A stretch of DNA of 64,000 nucleotides from Thelephora terrestris (lineage: Eukaryota; Basidiomycota; Agaricomycetes; Thelephorales; Thelephoraceae): contig WIUZ02000002.1 in the NCBI GenBank assembly GCA_015956445.1, positions 3,038,001-3,102,000 on the forward strand, written 5' to 3'. The position numbers and the translations under genes were made by a program. Positions 1 through 12,853 of this stretch are shown in pieces (the first letter of the stretch is position 1; each line of letters opens with the position of its first letter). The notes beneath the pieces are model-generated. The model was given only the letters and a program-made list of their open reading frames with translations. It did not search any database and had not been told where the DNA came from.

Positions 1-2275
1 GGTGTTGTACTATTGCGCGCGTTTCTTGTTTTGCCCTTCTGCACGAGTCATTGAATTAGACACAAACTGATGAAACGGACGAGACGTAGCGCCAATGTCG
101 ACACATGCTTTGTATATACGGTCGTTACACGTAACGATCCAAGCGTTTCCGCCTCATCGTCCATCCCACTATCGTGCGGGCAGAAGAGGTAATCGTTGAT
201 TACGTTCGTGAGCGATAGTGAGCCTCTATTTTGTGTCATAACATACGCTTTTGCGACATAGGGTGCTTCGGATTGAATGTTTATTGCCTGGGCGCGTGGA
301 ACTCATAGGGTCGGACCGAAAGTAAGCTCCGACGATAACCCTAAAAAGATGGAACAGCTTGTGGACGTTTTAATGTCGCCCAGCCCCCCAGCGGTACGGA
401 AGGATGAGAAGTGCAGCGGGGCATTCCGTCGACTCTTCCATGTGACGGGCTGCCATATGACCTCTCCAAGCGCAACCGCAGTATTTGGCCATTCCGAACC
501 GTGAGTACTTTTGAGGGGGAAGGGCGAGGTCGCAGTTTTCTTGTGCTCCCATTTTTTTTCATGTTACAAAACGAGGTGTGGGCCACAAGGAGTTTCTCCG
601 GAGGGGGCGATCGATTTCATTGCCTCGTCTGCCGACATGATAGTATGTTCATCGGCCTTGTGATCTCATTTAATCTTCAGCTCGTGTGACCGGAGTGGTT
701 GGCAAGCCGGGCCAATGATTGCTGTTCTGATTCTTTGCGGGTGGGGCCCTTCTTGCATCTCAGCCTCCCTGTTGCCCGATCAGCGCACCTATATGGAGTC
801 TGGATTCTGCATCTGCCGATCCTTTGTAGGGTCACGGGCTCGGTTTATGTCCGGTGACGGAGTTAGGAGAGAGGTCTGTAGTTGTCTGGGGATGGCCTGC
901 GGAAACGACCTTGGCTCATGATCAAAGAGTTTGCGTTACCGCGGCCGACGCCGAAGGGTGTTTTCACACACAGGGATGTTGATTGCACAACGAGGACGGA
1001 GATTTCGGACCGAATCGGCGGTTTGAAAGGGGCGAGAGGGCAAGGAACGAAGTGGGCGCCCTCCTCGGTGTTCACGGAAGACCTCCTCCCGATCGATGAT
1101 CTCCATCCCGAATTCGTGTGAAATGTGGCCTCGTTCGTCCCGCATTGATTTATAGGTTCGCAATCTCTGCAGGCGAAAGTACTGTAGTTGCACCCAATGA
1201 GGTTTTCACGAGCTCATGGACACGCTCTTCAACAACTCAAACCCGGTTTCCACCATCGCCGAGATACGATTGTGGCTGGCGCCAGGGTCTCGCTCGTAGG
1301 CTCGAGCGTTCTATGTTAGAAAAGAAGCAGATCGAGCTCCGTTGGCAGGAGTTGATATCCAAAGGCACTCAATTCACTTATAGAAGCCAACATACGCATC
1401 GTACATTCTCCAATATGGATCCACTCGGGTCGCGAATAAAGAGCTTCAATGATCCGATCTTACCCTGGGTCCAACATTCAAGCAGTGGCTGAAAGCTAAG
1501 ATGGCACATGGTCTTCAGAAACAAGGTAGCGCCTGAAGTACGAGATGCGATTACCGTACAGAAAGCCTCGAGGCTGAACGCGTTTTGACGTTTGAACGTT
1601 TGAGCCTTGACATAACATCCGGGGGATTCATAATCGATATTTCAATTCTACCCCAAGGGACGTCGAGGCGACCTCCGATGCGGGCCTGGCGCTACTCCGG
1701 GGAATCTCATCTATTCCCGCCGTCAGCCCGGTTCGCTGAAGTACTGATTACCCACTTTTAGTGTGTACGCTACGTAAAACGCTCTGCTCGAGTGTCTGAG
1801 CGCTACTCAAGGTGCGAATCGGAGGGTGCACGCAGTCGATGCAGCCTCGCCAAGGAAACCCATCTTCGCGTTGCAGTCCATCGTGGCGGCGCTCCTCCCA
1901 TCCTTCCCAAGTACTTTCAATCCCATTCGTGGAGCGCTTGAACCTTGGGCGCTCTATGGCAAAGCTAACCGCTCCACGTACTCCGTCTTTGTCCTATAAA
2001 AATAAAGTGTTCCGCGTGGTCCGCACCACGAAGGCCGCTCACATCGTCCCGCGATCGCACCCGTTCGACAACCGGAATCGTGGCTGAATCCACTGCAAAC
2101 CTCATGATCGCAAGCACCGCCGCCGCCCTTTGCCCGATCGGAGCAAGTCGTGTGGCGACCCCACGTTCCACACAGTATGTCCATCTCACCATTCTTGGGT
2201 ATGATTTTCTCGGGGGACGGGACGGACGGTTAGAAGAATGGTGGTTGGGGCATGTGACCCGTCCCGGGTGCTGTT
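1..2275. other. No recognisable gene
   Basis: This stretch holds only short, overlapping open frames on both strands. None gives a protein I recognise or a set of frames that splice together convincingly. The longest frame (124 codons, 1118-1492, plus) is rich in Arg and Ser and has no visible domain; its neighbours in the other frames are stop-ridden. It may be intergenic DNA, a decayed element or part of an unrecognised fast-evolving gene. Confidence 0.4.
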
Positions 2276-2310
2276 GGGGAGGGAGGGGGGGGAGGGGGGG
2301 AGGGGAGGGT
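2276..2310 (+). repeat. G-rich tract upstream of epoxide hydrolase
   Basis: An almost pure guanine run with single adenine interruptions lies about 110 bases before the start codon of the epoxide hydrolase gene. It has many more than four runs of three or more G on the plus strand, so it could fold as a G-quadruplex. Any regulatory effect is inference. Confidence 0.6.
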
Positions 2311-2418
2311 GAGATCATATAAATTCAAGAGCTTGATGCCGAAGACCAGGTTTCTCTCGAACGGCGTGGAACGACCCTCTATTGAATTCCCTCTATTGAG
2401 AAAACAAGGGCGTCGGCT

Positions 2419-3866
2419 ATGGACCCCTCGAGGCCGGAATCTTTCACTCACAAACGGTCACTTCTGGAAACCGGCAGGAGATACCATTATGTCGACGAGG
2501 TTCCTCACGCCTACGACCCACAGCGTGACTTGACCATCTTGTGCATTCACGGGTTCCCTGATCTCTGGTGAGCCTTTACTTATCGCTGCTCTTTGCGATA
2601 ATAACCACCCCTCCCATCTCGTTTTTTTTGTCGATCTTCGGTGCCTTATTTTGCAAGGGCCGGCTGGAAATATCAAATTGGACCTTGGGTCAGAGCCGGG
2701 TATCGCGTGGTGGCGCCCGATATGCTCGGGTACGGAGAAACCGATAAACCGTACGATCCGGAGGAGTACTCCTTGCGAAGGATCTCGGATGACCTGGCCT
2801 CCCTTTTGGACCTTATTCGGGTCCGTAAAGTGGTAAGTTCCTCGATCGGGGCGCGCGAGGGGGAACCCTCCGCCCGTGATGATTACAGAAGGGAGCGGGA
2901 AGGGAGCAGTGAACAATCGACTTTCTTAGATCGTGATCGGACATGATTGGGGATCGCACATCGCCGCGAGGTTCGCCCTGTGGTACCCTGAGCGGGTTAT
3001 GGCCGTGATACAGTGGGTGGTTGTTTGTTTTTGTGGGTGTGTGTCTAACCCCCTTTGTGTGTGGTAGCGTCAGTATAGGTTACTTCCCTCCGAGTCAAAC
3101 GTACGAACCGTTGGAAGAATTCATAAAGAAGTTCCCGATTTACAAATATCAACTTTACTTCGGAAGCCCAGCCTGCACCATGGAACTCGAGAGGAACGTG
3201 CGTATCGCCCTACATTTTGGAATTGAACGGCAGTAACGCTGACGGAACCCTTCAGATCCTGAACTTCTTCAAATATTCGTTCCACACGAACGTTTTCTCG
3301 GGGCCAGATGGTATTCCGGACAACTTTGGAGACGTGGTCACGGGGAGAACCTGCGCGAACACGAGAACGGGGAGGTACCTCCTAGACAGAAAGGTAAGAC
3401 CTCTGGGGGGGCGGGCAGTGGTCCCACGAAAACCCTCCCGCGTGTTACTAAACCGCAACAAAAAAAAAAGGAACTCCAATACATCGCGTTTCAAAACGAC
3501 TCCATGCGGGGTCCGACCAACTATTACCGCACGTGGGACATCCGGTTCAACGAGGAGAAAGGTTCGTGAACTCTTGGTTTTTTGTTTGTTTATTTCAACG
3601 GAACCGTTCGCAATCGGTCTCAGCCCCTCCTTTTCTTTCTCGCAGAGGGTGGTCTTCCGGAGACATACAGACCTGGCACGCCCGTTCTTTTCCTCAGAGG
3701 AGGCAAGGACGGGACGAGCACCAAGGCTGGGATGCGCGAAACTCGCAGGTTGTACCCCACGGCAAGAATCATCACATATGAGGATGCTGCACACTGGTTG
3801 ATGTTCGAGAAGAAAGAGGCGGTGACGAGGGATGTGTTAGACTGGTTGTGTGAAGTCGGGCTGTAG
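2419..3866 (+). CDS. Soluble epoxide hydrolase-like alpha/beta hydrolase
   Basis: Predicted 328-aa enzyme that opens epoxides to diols. Seven exons; introns at 2568-2657, 2833-2929, 3013-3067, 3198-3255, 3394-3470 and 3562-3645, and the exon sum divides by three. The oxyanion-hole motif HGFPDLW is near residue 45, followed by the typical GYRVVAPDMLGYG strand. The nucleophile elbow is GHDWGS, with Asp as nucleophile. Cap-domain tyrosines that activate the epoxide are visible in NYYRTW. The catalytic His lies in DAAHWLMFEKK near the C-terminus. The acid residue expected before that His probably lies in GGKDGTS. Length and motif order match the EPHX2/EphA class of fungal epoxide hydrolases rather than haloalkane dehalogenases, because the cap Tyr is kept. 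The natural substrate is unknown. No biosynthetic cluster surrounds it. Confidence 0.88.
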
Positions 3867-4282
3867 CTAAAATTAACTGTAACATATTCTATATTGAACA
3901 TACGTACTGTATCAAGTCTTTGTCGAGCTCAAAGTTTGCCCCCCCAGCCAAAGCTTCGCACGGGACACACAGCATTGAAATTTGGGAAATTGTATTCGCG
4001 TATGACGTGATTGGATTATTACAAAGCAGCGACAAGCGGAGCGAGGGCAGAGAGTGTGAAAAGTGAGGAAAGTAGGTGAGTAAACGGTGATGCGTGTGGT
4101 CAGGAATTAATGAAAAAAAAATGAACGAACGGAAACGAGAGGGGTGAAGTGAGATACGACGATAACACAGAAAGGATGGTTCGAGGGAGAGAAGGAGGAA
4201 CGAACGGGGTTTGTGGGGCGGAGAAAACGGATGTTCGGATGAAGCTCCATGCCCGTCGTTAACTTGTTCACCGAAGAACATT
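3867..4282. other. Intergenic, convergent gene ends
   Basis: The epoxide hydrolase (plus) and the KNR4 gene (minus) end towards each other here. The DNA is purine-rich on the plus strand and contains no gene I can support. It should hold both 3' untranslated regions. Confidence 0.5.
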
Positions 4283-6378
4283 TCATGAGGCCACAGAGTC
4301 TTTCTTCCGCTTTCCTCCCAAAACCTTCGCGATGCTGCTCTTGTCTTTCTTGTGCTTTACCTTCTTCGCCTTCTTGGAGTCCTTCTTGGAGTCTATCGAA
4401 GTTACCGACTTGACAGACTGGATCTCAACAAGGTCGTTATCCTCCTCCGTTTCTGGCGGGGCTTCCGGCGTAGCTTCCTCAGCTTTACCCTGCGTTCCTC
4501 CCCCACCGATTAGCCGAATGGTCGTATCCGGAGGTGCATCCTCTTCGTCACTTTCGGAGCCCTTCATCAACGGAGAGGGACCTGATGATGACTGCCCGGG
4601 TTCTGAGTGCTCGTGTTCGTGCAACTCGCCCGAGGGTCCGGGTGTTTGTAGAAGGACGCCCTCATCCGACAACAGGTCGACATCTCCAACATGATCGACA
4701 GATGACCTAGGAGACGACGGCTCCCCCTGATCTGGCAGAGGCACCAGCACAGCGTCCTCCGCGAACTCAGAGTTGGCCAACATCGGAGATGTGCATGAGG
4801 GTGGTGACCTGCTAGCGGTGACGACCTCCGCTTTGTGTTCAATTTCCTGCATCATCATGCCCTCTCCGGCTTCTAGATCTCGTTCCCTGTCACCGCGGGT
4901 ATATACTGAGTCAACAGGGACGATGTCGTGTTCCGTCGGTAAGTCCACTGGTAGAGGAGCGGGAGGTTTGGTGACAGAAATGGTGGGAATAGGAACGCCT
5001 TCGGCCGTGGCGTTCGTCTGGATTTCTTCCGATTCAGAGGTAAGCACGGGTATCGGTACCTCGGCGCCAGAACCGTGTCCAGTTGCAGAGTAGTCAAAGG
5101 TCGCCAGTGGAAGCTTCTCAGAGTACTGGAGTAGTTAGACCAGTCAGCCAACATTTGAAGAGGACGCATATGGACGCATTACCTTTGACTTTTCTTCGAC
5201 GGTCGCGTCAGGTATCAGACCCTGTTCGTGCCACTTGCGAAGACTCCGGTGTGCAAAAGCCTCCAGTGTGCTCCAGCCCCGATACTCCCCACTCAGTCGC
5301 ATTGAAGCAGGACCACCGTCTCCACCCCCATCACCTTGTCCCCTTCCCGAGCCATCATAGAAATAGCTCTCGTAACCAAGGTCATCCTCGCTGTCATCAC
5401 TTCCCATATGGACCCCTTGCCCCATCTCAAACCCATCTCCATTTTCCAGGTCATCGACGAAGCTAGCCAGCCACTTGCCCCACCCGCCTGGTCCGTCGCC
5501 CTTCCAGAGAACGACTTTCGTGTCAAAATCTCGGCCGAACACGATCACTTGACCAGCTGAGCCGTTTTCGCCAGGGTTCATATCAACTCCAAGGTAATTT
5601 CCCGCCTTGTCGCTGACGAGGGGAATCCAGCCACGTAGCGAATATTCTTTTCTCACGTACCCGGGGGGAATCGACTGCATGAGCTCCCGCAGTTGGGCAT
5701 TTGCTCCGGTATTCGGGTCCTCGTCCACATCCCTCCAAAATCTCCATTCGTCCAGAACATCTTCCAAAGGCAGCAACTGTAGGCCGAAAAACAATCCCTC
5801 CGAGCAACCAGCGGACGACTCGGGCTCTTGACCGTCTGCAAGTAGATACGACTCTCTCACAGTTGCGGGAAGCGCAAAGCCGAATTGCATTTCAATCTGT
5901 GCGAGATCTTCCGGGGTAATACCCCAGTTGAGAGTATCACCGAGTTCAGGGTATTCCTTGCCTAGCCAAGCACGCAATCGGGCCCATGTGTGAGACAGTG
6001 GCGGGTATGGGGTAGAAGGGGAGAGCGGGGTGTTGTGGAGTGGGAGTAGTGTTGATTGTCGGTGAGAACTGTAGAACGTTGGAACAAAGATAACATGAGC
6101 CCTGAGAAAGTGGGAACGGTAATGAGAACTAGGACGCGCCTCGCTGAAACATAACCGTAAGCTCCGCCTCTCCCAGGTGGGTATGAATACGTCGGTGGAG
6201 CAGTCGCGGAGTCGGGGTCGTTCAGGACTAGAGCGTCGCTGTTAAAAGCATCTGGGTGCGTCGCGGTGACTGGTGACGATACTGGAAGCGAAAACGCCTC
6301 GCTCGTTGATGATAATGCGCCGCCCCTTGACAGCTTGTCGCTTCGCGAGGAGGAAAACAGTGACACTAGCCAGCTCAT
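4283..6378 (-). CDS. KNR4: KNR4/SMI1-family cell-wall assembly regulator
   Basis: Predicted 663-aa protein. Exons 6191-6378, 5183-6143 and 4283-5125 (introns 6144-6190 and 5126-5182) sum to a multiple of three. The start MSWLVSLFSSS opens a low-complexity N-terminus. The conserved SMI1/KNR4 domain runs from about residue 115 to 310: it includes REYPELGDTLNWG-like sequence, the stretch LAQIEMQFGFALP, GLFFGLQLLPLEDV, GWIPLVSDKAGNYLGVD and GQVIVFGRDFDTK. The C-terminal third is acidic and Pro/Ser/Thr-rich and ends in a Lys-rich tail. In budding yeast Knr4 links cell-wall glucan synthesis to the Slt2 MAP kinase and calcineurin. The fungal family keeps this core between disordered arms, as here. 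The core is clear; the short first intron is the least certain part of the model. Confidence 0.9.
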
Positions 6379-8280
6379 CTTGAGTTGAGGTATATGGTAT
6401 CTTGAGCGGCGGTGTCTTGGCCGTAATCGTGCTTGTGTTGGGTGGCTCAACTATTGATAATTTAGGACTAAACCCCGCTAAGGGTGAGCACCGTCGAGGA
6501 GTCGAGAGGCCGAACAAAAAACAGGATCCGGGGTCGGTTTCGTCGTTTGGGACGGTGTTGAAGACACCTCTACGCCTGATCGTGCTACAGCAGTGTTTGT
6601 GGAGGGGACGCTGTGACATCAGAGGCGTGACGTGACCGACAACCATCTCAGTCGACCAGCCTTGTGCTCGTGCGAGGCAGGATCACTTTCTGGTCGATGT
6701 GAAACCTTTTGTAAGGCGCACACACACTCCAATTCAAGTAGGGTGCACTATGTGCGGGGAGATGTAAATCTGACTTCGGAGGCAATCTATACTAGCTTAG
6801 TTGACGGGGCTGGGCGAAAAGCTCGGGAACCGGGCGAACCCGTTCGTGCATATATAGAGTCGCTTGGCTTGAGCCGCAACTCATTGTCCGCCCTGAAGGA
6901 GTTGGCCCACATGATTACACCTGTAAGGCTCACCCAACTCGGCGCGTGAGCTGATGTCCAGCCAGTGTCTGAAACGCTTCTTTCGACGTAGTCTCATGTG
7001 GAGAGCGAATAACGAAAAGCCTTTATCGCTAAAGCTTACGCGAGTTCTTTTTCCCCCACGGACATCTTGATCTCGGGAGAATTGGTCAGTCTCCGGTTTT
7101 TATTCCGACACCGCACAACGATCCCAGTCAGCATCCAACACAATACCGGAAGGGCTTGTTGACGATTGGAACGAAGGACGTAAGCCGGCTGTAGGTGATA
7201 CAGGGTCCAGGCTGAGGATGGTGAAGCTGACACCAGGCACCTTTCATTTGTAAAGAGACCGGTCGGTTGCGAGTGATGCGATATGACGGCGGAGATCACA
7301 ATCCGCACTTACCCATCGTGTTGCTTTGGTCTCTTCCAGCCAAGCCTCGATTACATCACCTAGGGAGGGCAGATCTTCATATGATGTTCAGTGCATTCCA
7401 CGATGTCTTTCCATCTCATCACACAGGAACGGGTGACCTCGCGAAATGAAACAACGAGCTTCACGATGGGAGATGGCTAAACCGTGGTCGCGAATAAGGA
7501 TTGTATTATCGCAGGCAGTTTACTTGAAACGAGTGGGCGCTCCCGATGAATGGCGTCGAAATTCGGCTTCTGAAATGCAACGGCGAGAAAGTGGAATGGA
7601 GACGAGCCTAGCAACCACAGATACACGAAGCGCACAACTGCTAGAAGTGCTTGCAAAGAGAAAAAGAGTCGACCGTAGCCCGCTGGCTGAGTTATTATAA
7701 GGACCACCATCATGTGAACGACGGCTCAATGCATATATGGGGAACTGAAAGATAAAGAGGAAAGCACGTTGATTGGCTGGTGATCGACAAGTGCTGCACT
7801 TTTAGCACGATCAAATGCTGACCCTGGCCAGGTCCGGACCCGTGGCCATGTGGCTCGTCACCCTCGCCATTGCGCAAAACAGTGTCCCACCTGTGGCCGA
7901 AAGAAAACGTCCAGATAAAGTCCAAGACGTCGTAAGGATTGTGCGTGTAGCTCAGGGTGAAAATTCAAATCGAACGATAAATGAGGTTAGCAGTAGTTGG
8001 ACGCCTGGAAATGTCGGGCGCTTCCGTCGACAATCATTCTTCTTCCACGAGATGTCGTTGTCTCGCTTCCCTTCCCTCTGGTAGGGCATCAGCAGCAGCT
8101 CAGGCGACAACGACGTCCAGCGTACCCTGGTACTATTGTGCGCAGGGATCCCAACACACAACCCACATGAACTCTCTCTAATCCCCTAGCCGCACCCCGT
8201 TGTCCCGTCCGCTTGTTCGCCTCCGCCTACCAACAAATAAGTCTCCAACTCTGGCCACCCGTACGCGAGGACCTTCGTCA
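6379..8280. other. Long intergenic region upstream of LIM gene
   Basis: The KNR4 gene (minus) and the LIM gene (plus) diverge from this 1.9-kb stretch. It contains several TATA-like sites, for example near 6849 and 7730, and only short frames without recognisable protein features. It probably contains both promoters and a long leader of the LIM gene. An unannotated non-coding RNA cannot be excluded. Confidence 0.4.
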
Positions 8281-10975
8281 ATGGCTTCCCTCCTTCCACC
8301 ACCTACCCTTGCAGAAGGGAGGATATCCCAGGTCTTGCCCACTGTCAAATGCTCGGACTGCAGCAGGCCGGTGCCAATCCACGAACTGGGTGAACATGTC
8401 TGCCCTCCGCCTCCTTCGCCTTCAACTCCCGGACCATCTTTATCAAACCTCCTAGCCCAACGCGTCCAGGAAATGGTCTCTTCAACTTCAGCTCGCTCTA
8501 AACTCTCGAAGACACCACCTCCGAAAACGCCATCCCCCGCTCCGTCGCTCGCTTCTCGTCAGGCCGAGGTATCTGCCAGGAGGTCGCGCGCGTTGTCGGT
8601 CAGCTCTCGGAAAAAGAGTTCACCCAGTCCTGGACCTATATCCATCTCAATTCCACCGATGAAACCTGTTCCGACAGAGCCTCTGCCAAAGCCAAAGAGC
8701 CCTATCTCCCCACGAACCCCTGATTCTGTACCACCCCATCACATTCCTTTCCCGACATCTCGTTCAAACACCCCTAATATCTCGGTCAGCCCCTCGCAGA
8801 TCCGTGCACCGTCAGTCGCAAGCAATCGCAGCGCATCTTCCCACCCATCGATCGGTACCAGGGATCGAGGGCTGTCCAATGCATCCCAACTCAGACCATC
8901 CTTTGATTCTAATCGCTCCCGCAAATCTTCAAACGACACTACTAGCCCCAGCACCGGTAGACCACCTTATGATATCCCACGGACAATGACACCGTCTGAT
9001 AATTCCCGACCCAACGCCTCTTATAATCAGCCGCCCCCTATCCCGTCCTCTATTCCACCTTCTGTATATACCCCGAGCCTCCAACCCCCCGGATCCGACA
9101 TACACCGCATTCCTTCCCCTCAAAATAATTCCCGACCTCGGACCAATGGCCTCGTACCGTCATCTAGCACGCCACCGTTGATGATAACGGAGCAGCCAAT
9201 GTTCCGGCAGATGCCAGAACCCGATACCAAGATCGGCGGTGAAGCAGGTATGGCCGGCGTGGGGAGGAGAGGCTTCCATGCAGCTGCACGTGCTGCAATC
9301 TTTACGACACATACAATGCATCTGGTTGGAAGGCCCTCCCCTGGGTTCCTTGATATCCAGAAAGCGATTGGTACGTGTTCTTCTGATGCCCAATCACACA
9401 TTCCCAGGAGGCTGACTTATCGCAGGAACGCACACTCCTCCCTTATCTCCTTCGGGCAACTCGCCGAACTCTCCCTACTCTGCGCACTCTCCCATCGATA
9501 TCAACTCGGAATCTGAACGCTCTCTAACACCACGGAGCAACCCGTCAATCGCTTCGCCCACATTTCCACCTGCTACTCCTACGCTTTCCCAATTCCCGCC
9601 GGTCCAAGACAAACTTCCCGATGCAGACTACGGACTTCTGCACACACCGGTCGACGAAATTCGGTCGCCCCTCGCTCGCGACTCTGACCCTATTGCAACC
9701 GTTGTCAAGTTGGAGGACAACTCGAGGGACAAAGGGCCTAGGTCTTCTGATGGCTCTGCCTTTGGCGGTCTTGCTTACGCTGATTCGGAATCGGATTACG
9801 ACGACCTGTATGACGCGCCGAAAAAGGACCGGGTACAGTTCCCTGCTCTGTCACCTCGAACTTCCAGGTCATCTGGTTCCGCGTATTCGCCTCGGATACC
9901 AATACGGAGTCTCTCGGCCGCTTCATCTTCACACTCCGGATATGGTGCCAGGAGTACCGCAAGATCAGTTGGTGCTCTCGATAAGGCTATGGAGACACTG
10001 TTCGAAGATGCCCCTCTATCACCCACAACTAATGCGAGCTTCTCCCCACTTTCTCCCACGAGACCCATCTTTCCCACAGGAGCGGAAAACCACAGCTCGG
10101 TTAGGGATAGCTCGTCCAAGCCGCCCAAACTCCCTACACGCTCGCACACGAGTCCCACGATAGCCAAACACCGGGAGTTAGACGTCTTGAAACCCTCGAA
10201 GAGTGTTACGAGCAATTCGTCCGCCTCTTCAAACAGGTCGCGCAGGGTAAAACAGTGTGCGAGCTGTGACAAGATTGTCGACGACGGTCGGTGGATTCCG
10301 ATGGACGGCGGCAAGGTGCTTTGTGATAAATGCTGGAAGAACATGTATTTACCCAAGGTATGTGTACTAGCGTGCGGAAAACCCGACGGCTTGATCTGAT
10401 AACTGTCAATTTCAGTGTCGGCGTTGTGATCTTCCGATAGAGAAGCATGCGGTATCATCCTCTGACGGTCAGCTGAAAGGCAAATATCATCGTGATTGTT
10501 TCAACTGCCACAGTTGCCAAGTAAGCCCATTCGCCTTCGCACCTTCATCACCACTGACGATGATTGTTTACAGAAACCGTTCCCCGACAAGACGTTCTAC
10601 GTCCACGATGGTCAGCCTTACTGTGACTACCATTATCATGAAGTGAACGGTTCGTTATGTGCCGCCTCGTCGTGTGGGCAGCCTATCGAAGGACCGTGTG
10701 CGGTGGCGCACTCGGGTGCTAAATATCACCCAGAGCACTTCACCTGCGAGTTCCCTCGCTGTACGCTACCCCTCGATGAATACTACGAGGCCGACGGTAA
10801 GATGTTCTGTGAGCGACACGCAAGCATCGCTGAACAGGTGGCCCTCCACGAGGATAGTGACCAGGACAGCGATGAGGACGGTGCTGTCCTACGCCAGGAG
10901 ACTCCCAAGCTAACTACGATGGCGATGAAACGAACGACGAGGTTCATCGATATTGCCGGATTGGGAGTGCGATAA
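8281..10975 (+). CDS. LIM-domain protein (paxillin/PXL1-like)
   Basis: Predicted 842-aa protein; introns 9371-9425, 10358-10415 and 10521-10573, exon sum divisible by three. The N-terminus has a small Cys/His cluster (CSDCSRPVPIHELGEHVC, residues about 23-40). A long disordered Ser/Pro-rich region follows, to about residue 650. The C-terminus carries zinc-binding LIM modules: a partial one beginning CASCDKIVDDGRW, a complete one beginning CRRCDLPIEKHAV, and a third beginning CAASSCGQPIEG with its last ligands in FCERH. The tail is acidic. The layout (disordered arm then tandem LIM domains) resembles fungal Pxl1/paxillin-like scaffolds at sites of polarised growth and septation. It has no RhoGAP domain, which argues against Rga1. 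The ATG at 8281 is preferred; an in-frame upstream start at 8200 is possible. Confidence 0.82.
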
Positions 10976-11567
10976 TTTTGTTCTCATTCGTTTTCTTTCA
11001 TTCTTCGCGGAACTTTTGCCATGTGTAGTATACCCTTCTTTGCAACTTGCACATCTCTAGGCTTTTTTGTTCGAATCTCTTTGCGAAACCCCTTCCCACC
11101 TTTTGTTATCTGCATATTGCTCTACTTTGCGTCGTGGTTGGGAATATCCAACTATCAGTCGTCGTCCATTCGTATCCCTTCGTCCAACTGCTTGGATGTA
11201 AGCTTACTTTTTTAATCGGACAGCATATCTTCCCCGGACTATTTTCTCTCATTTTAATTCGGGTTTGGAATGGTCGGTAAGTTATTCGAGAGGGTTGTCG
11301 ATTCTGATCCATATTCAAGCGTTTCTCTGCCGCTCGTCATCTGTCGTTGTTTTACACCAGGAACTCTCCTTTAAATTTGAAGCTAATTAGGTCAAATATG
11401 CAATACGATACCCACACTCGTTACAATCTATTTGCGCTCAAGGTTAACCAGAGTGAAGGCCAGAGGCGTAGCGAGCGTGAGAATCCGATGGAGGGACGCG
11501 TCACGCCTCGAGACACCTGGTTATCTAAACCTTCGCCCCTCTACCATAAATCCCCGCGGCGACAACG
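10976..11567. other. Intergenic between LIM gene and PRE2
   Basis: The stretch is T-rich just after the LIM stop, as expected for a 3' untranslated region, and then becomes mixed sequence leading to the PRE2 start. I see no gene and no clear promoter motif. Confidence 0.4.
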
Positions 11568-12853
11568 ATGAATTCTTTGGTCCAGCGGTTCGATACGAAC
11601 AGTGCATCCTCGGAAATTAAACGGGCCAAGGCTATCATTGAGGAGGATGGCGATAATGTGTCAGAATTGATGTGGGGATCGTACGGAGGCTTTGGAAATC
11701 TTGCCACTGGGAACCCAAAGTTCAACATGCCTGCTGTCCCAGATGTGAGTCCGTCGCCTTGTATTCTTGGAAGCATATGCGTGGATTGAATGATTGATGT
11801 TTCACGTTGTATAGCCCAGCGCATTCCTGCGATTGCATACGGACGATCACGTTGACCCGTCGTGCAGAATCAAGATTCAGCACGGTACGACAACGCTTGC
11901 CTTTCGATTCAAGGGAGGGGTTATTGTTGCTGTTGACTCCCGAGCGACTGCTGGGAGCTATATCGGTGCGTGGAGGAGTCTAGAGGTTCTTTTAGATCGC
12001 TGACACCAGATCAGCTTCCGGTACCGTGAAGAAGGTTATTGAGATTAATCCGTACCTACTTGGGACGATGGCCGGCGGTGCCGGTGAGTACTTTTTTGTT
12101 AGCTACCTTGTGTTCTTCGAGCGCCGATTTGACGGTTCCGATGCTATTTAGCTGATTGCCAGTACTGGGAAACGTATCTTGGCATCCAGTGCCGACTTCA
12201 TGAGCTGAGAAACAAGGAGCGGATCTCTGTCGCTGCTGCGAGCAAGTATCTCAGTAACTTGGTTTATGGTTATAAAGGAATGGGGCTGAGTATGGTGCGT
12301 GACTGCCGTTGCTCGCGCATAGGAAATAATTTCACGAAATCCCAGGGTACGATGATCTGCGGTTGGGACAAGACCGTAGGTGATCCCACGGTGATACGGA
12401 GCCTCTCGCTAATGCATATGTTCACTTAGGGCCCACAAGTATACTATGTCGATTCCGATGGTACGAGGCTAAAAGGTGATCTGTTCTCCGTTGGATCAGG
12501 TAGCACGTTTGCATATGGTGTTCTGGACCAAGGATACCACTGGGATATCTCAGACGAAGACGCCCAGGAACTGGGGAGGAGGAGTATATATGCTGCTGGT
12601 CATCGTGATGCCTTCTCAGGTAACACGATCAACCTCTATCACATCAAAGAGGATGGTTGGACGTTCATCGGTACGATTCTCCTCAGGTTCCGTTGTGTAT
12701 ACCAGCTGACGTTAACACGGGATCGCAGCGAACTACGACGTCTCCAAGATGCATTACGACGGTCCTGGGGATGTTCCTGGGGCCCCTGGTCACGGGTATG
12801 GTTATGATATCCGGACTGCGGGCAAATCGTCTGCTGATCCTCCGTCCCCGTGA
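11568..12853 (+). CDS. PRE2: 20S proteasome subunit beta5 (chymotrypsin-like)
   Basis: Predicted 311-aa precursor. Seven exons; introns 11745-11814, 11966-12014, 12084-12151, 12295-12345, 12376-12429 and 12671-12728; exon sum divisible by three. The pro-peptide is cut before the catalytic Thr in [10 protein letters not shown]. The other active-site residues are visible: Asp in VDSRATAG and Lys in [12 protein letters not shown]. The run [19 protein letters not shown] and GMGLSMGTMICGW are nearly invariant in Pre2/PSMB5. The subunit provides the chymotrypsin-like activity of the core particle; the Thr becomes the N-terminal nucleophile after self-cleavage. The pro-peptide (about 75 residues) is long, as in yeast. 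The C-terminal tail is Gly/Pro-rich and longer than in animals. Confidence 0.97.

Noticed and set aside
3252-3794. 180-codon minus-strand frame across the epoxide hydrolase
   Set aside because: It runs antisense through the conserved hydrolase exons and their introns; only the plus strand carries family motifs.
9796-10458. 220-codon minus-strand frame within the LIM gene
   Set aside because: It mirrors the Ser/Pro-rich plus-strand exon; the plus strand carries the Cys/His zinc ligands.
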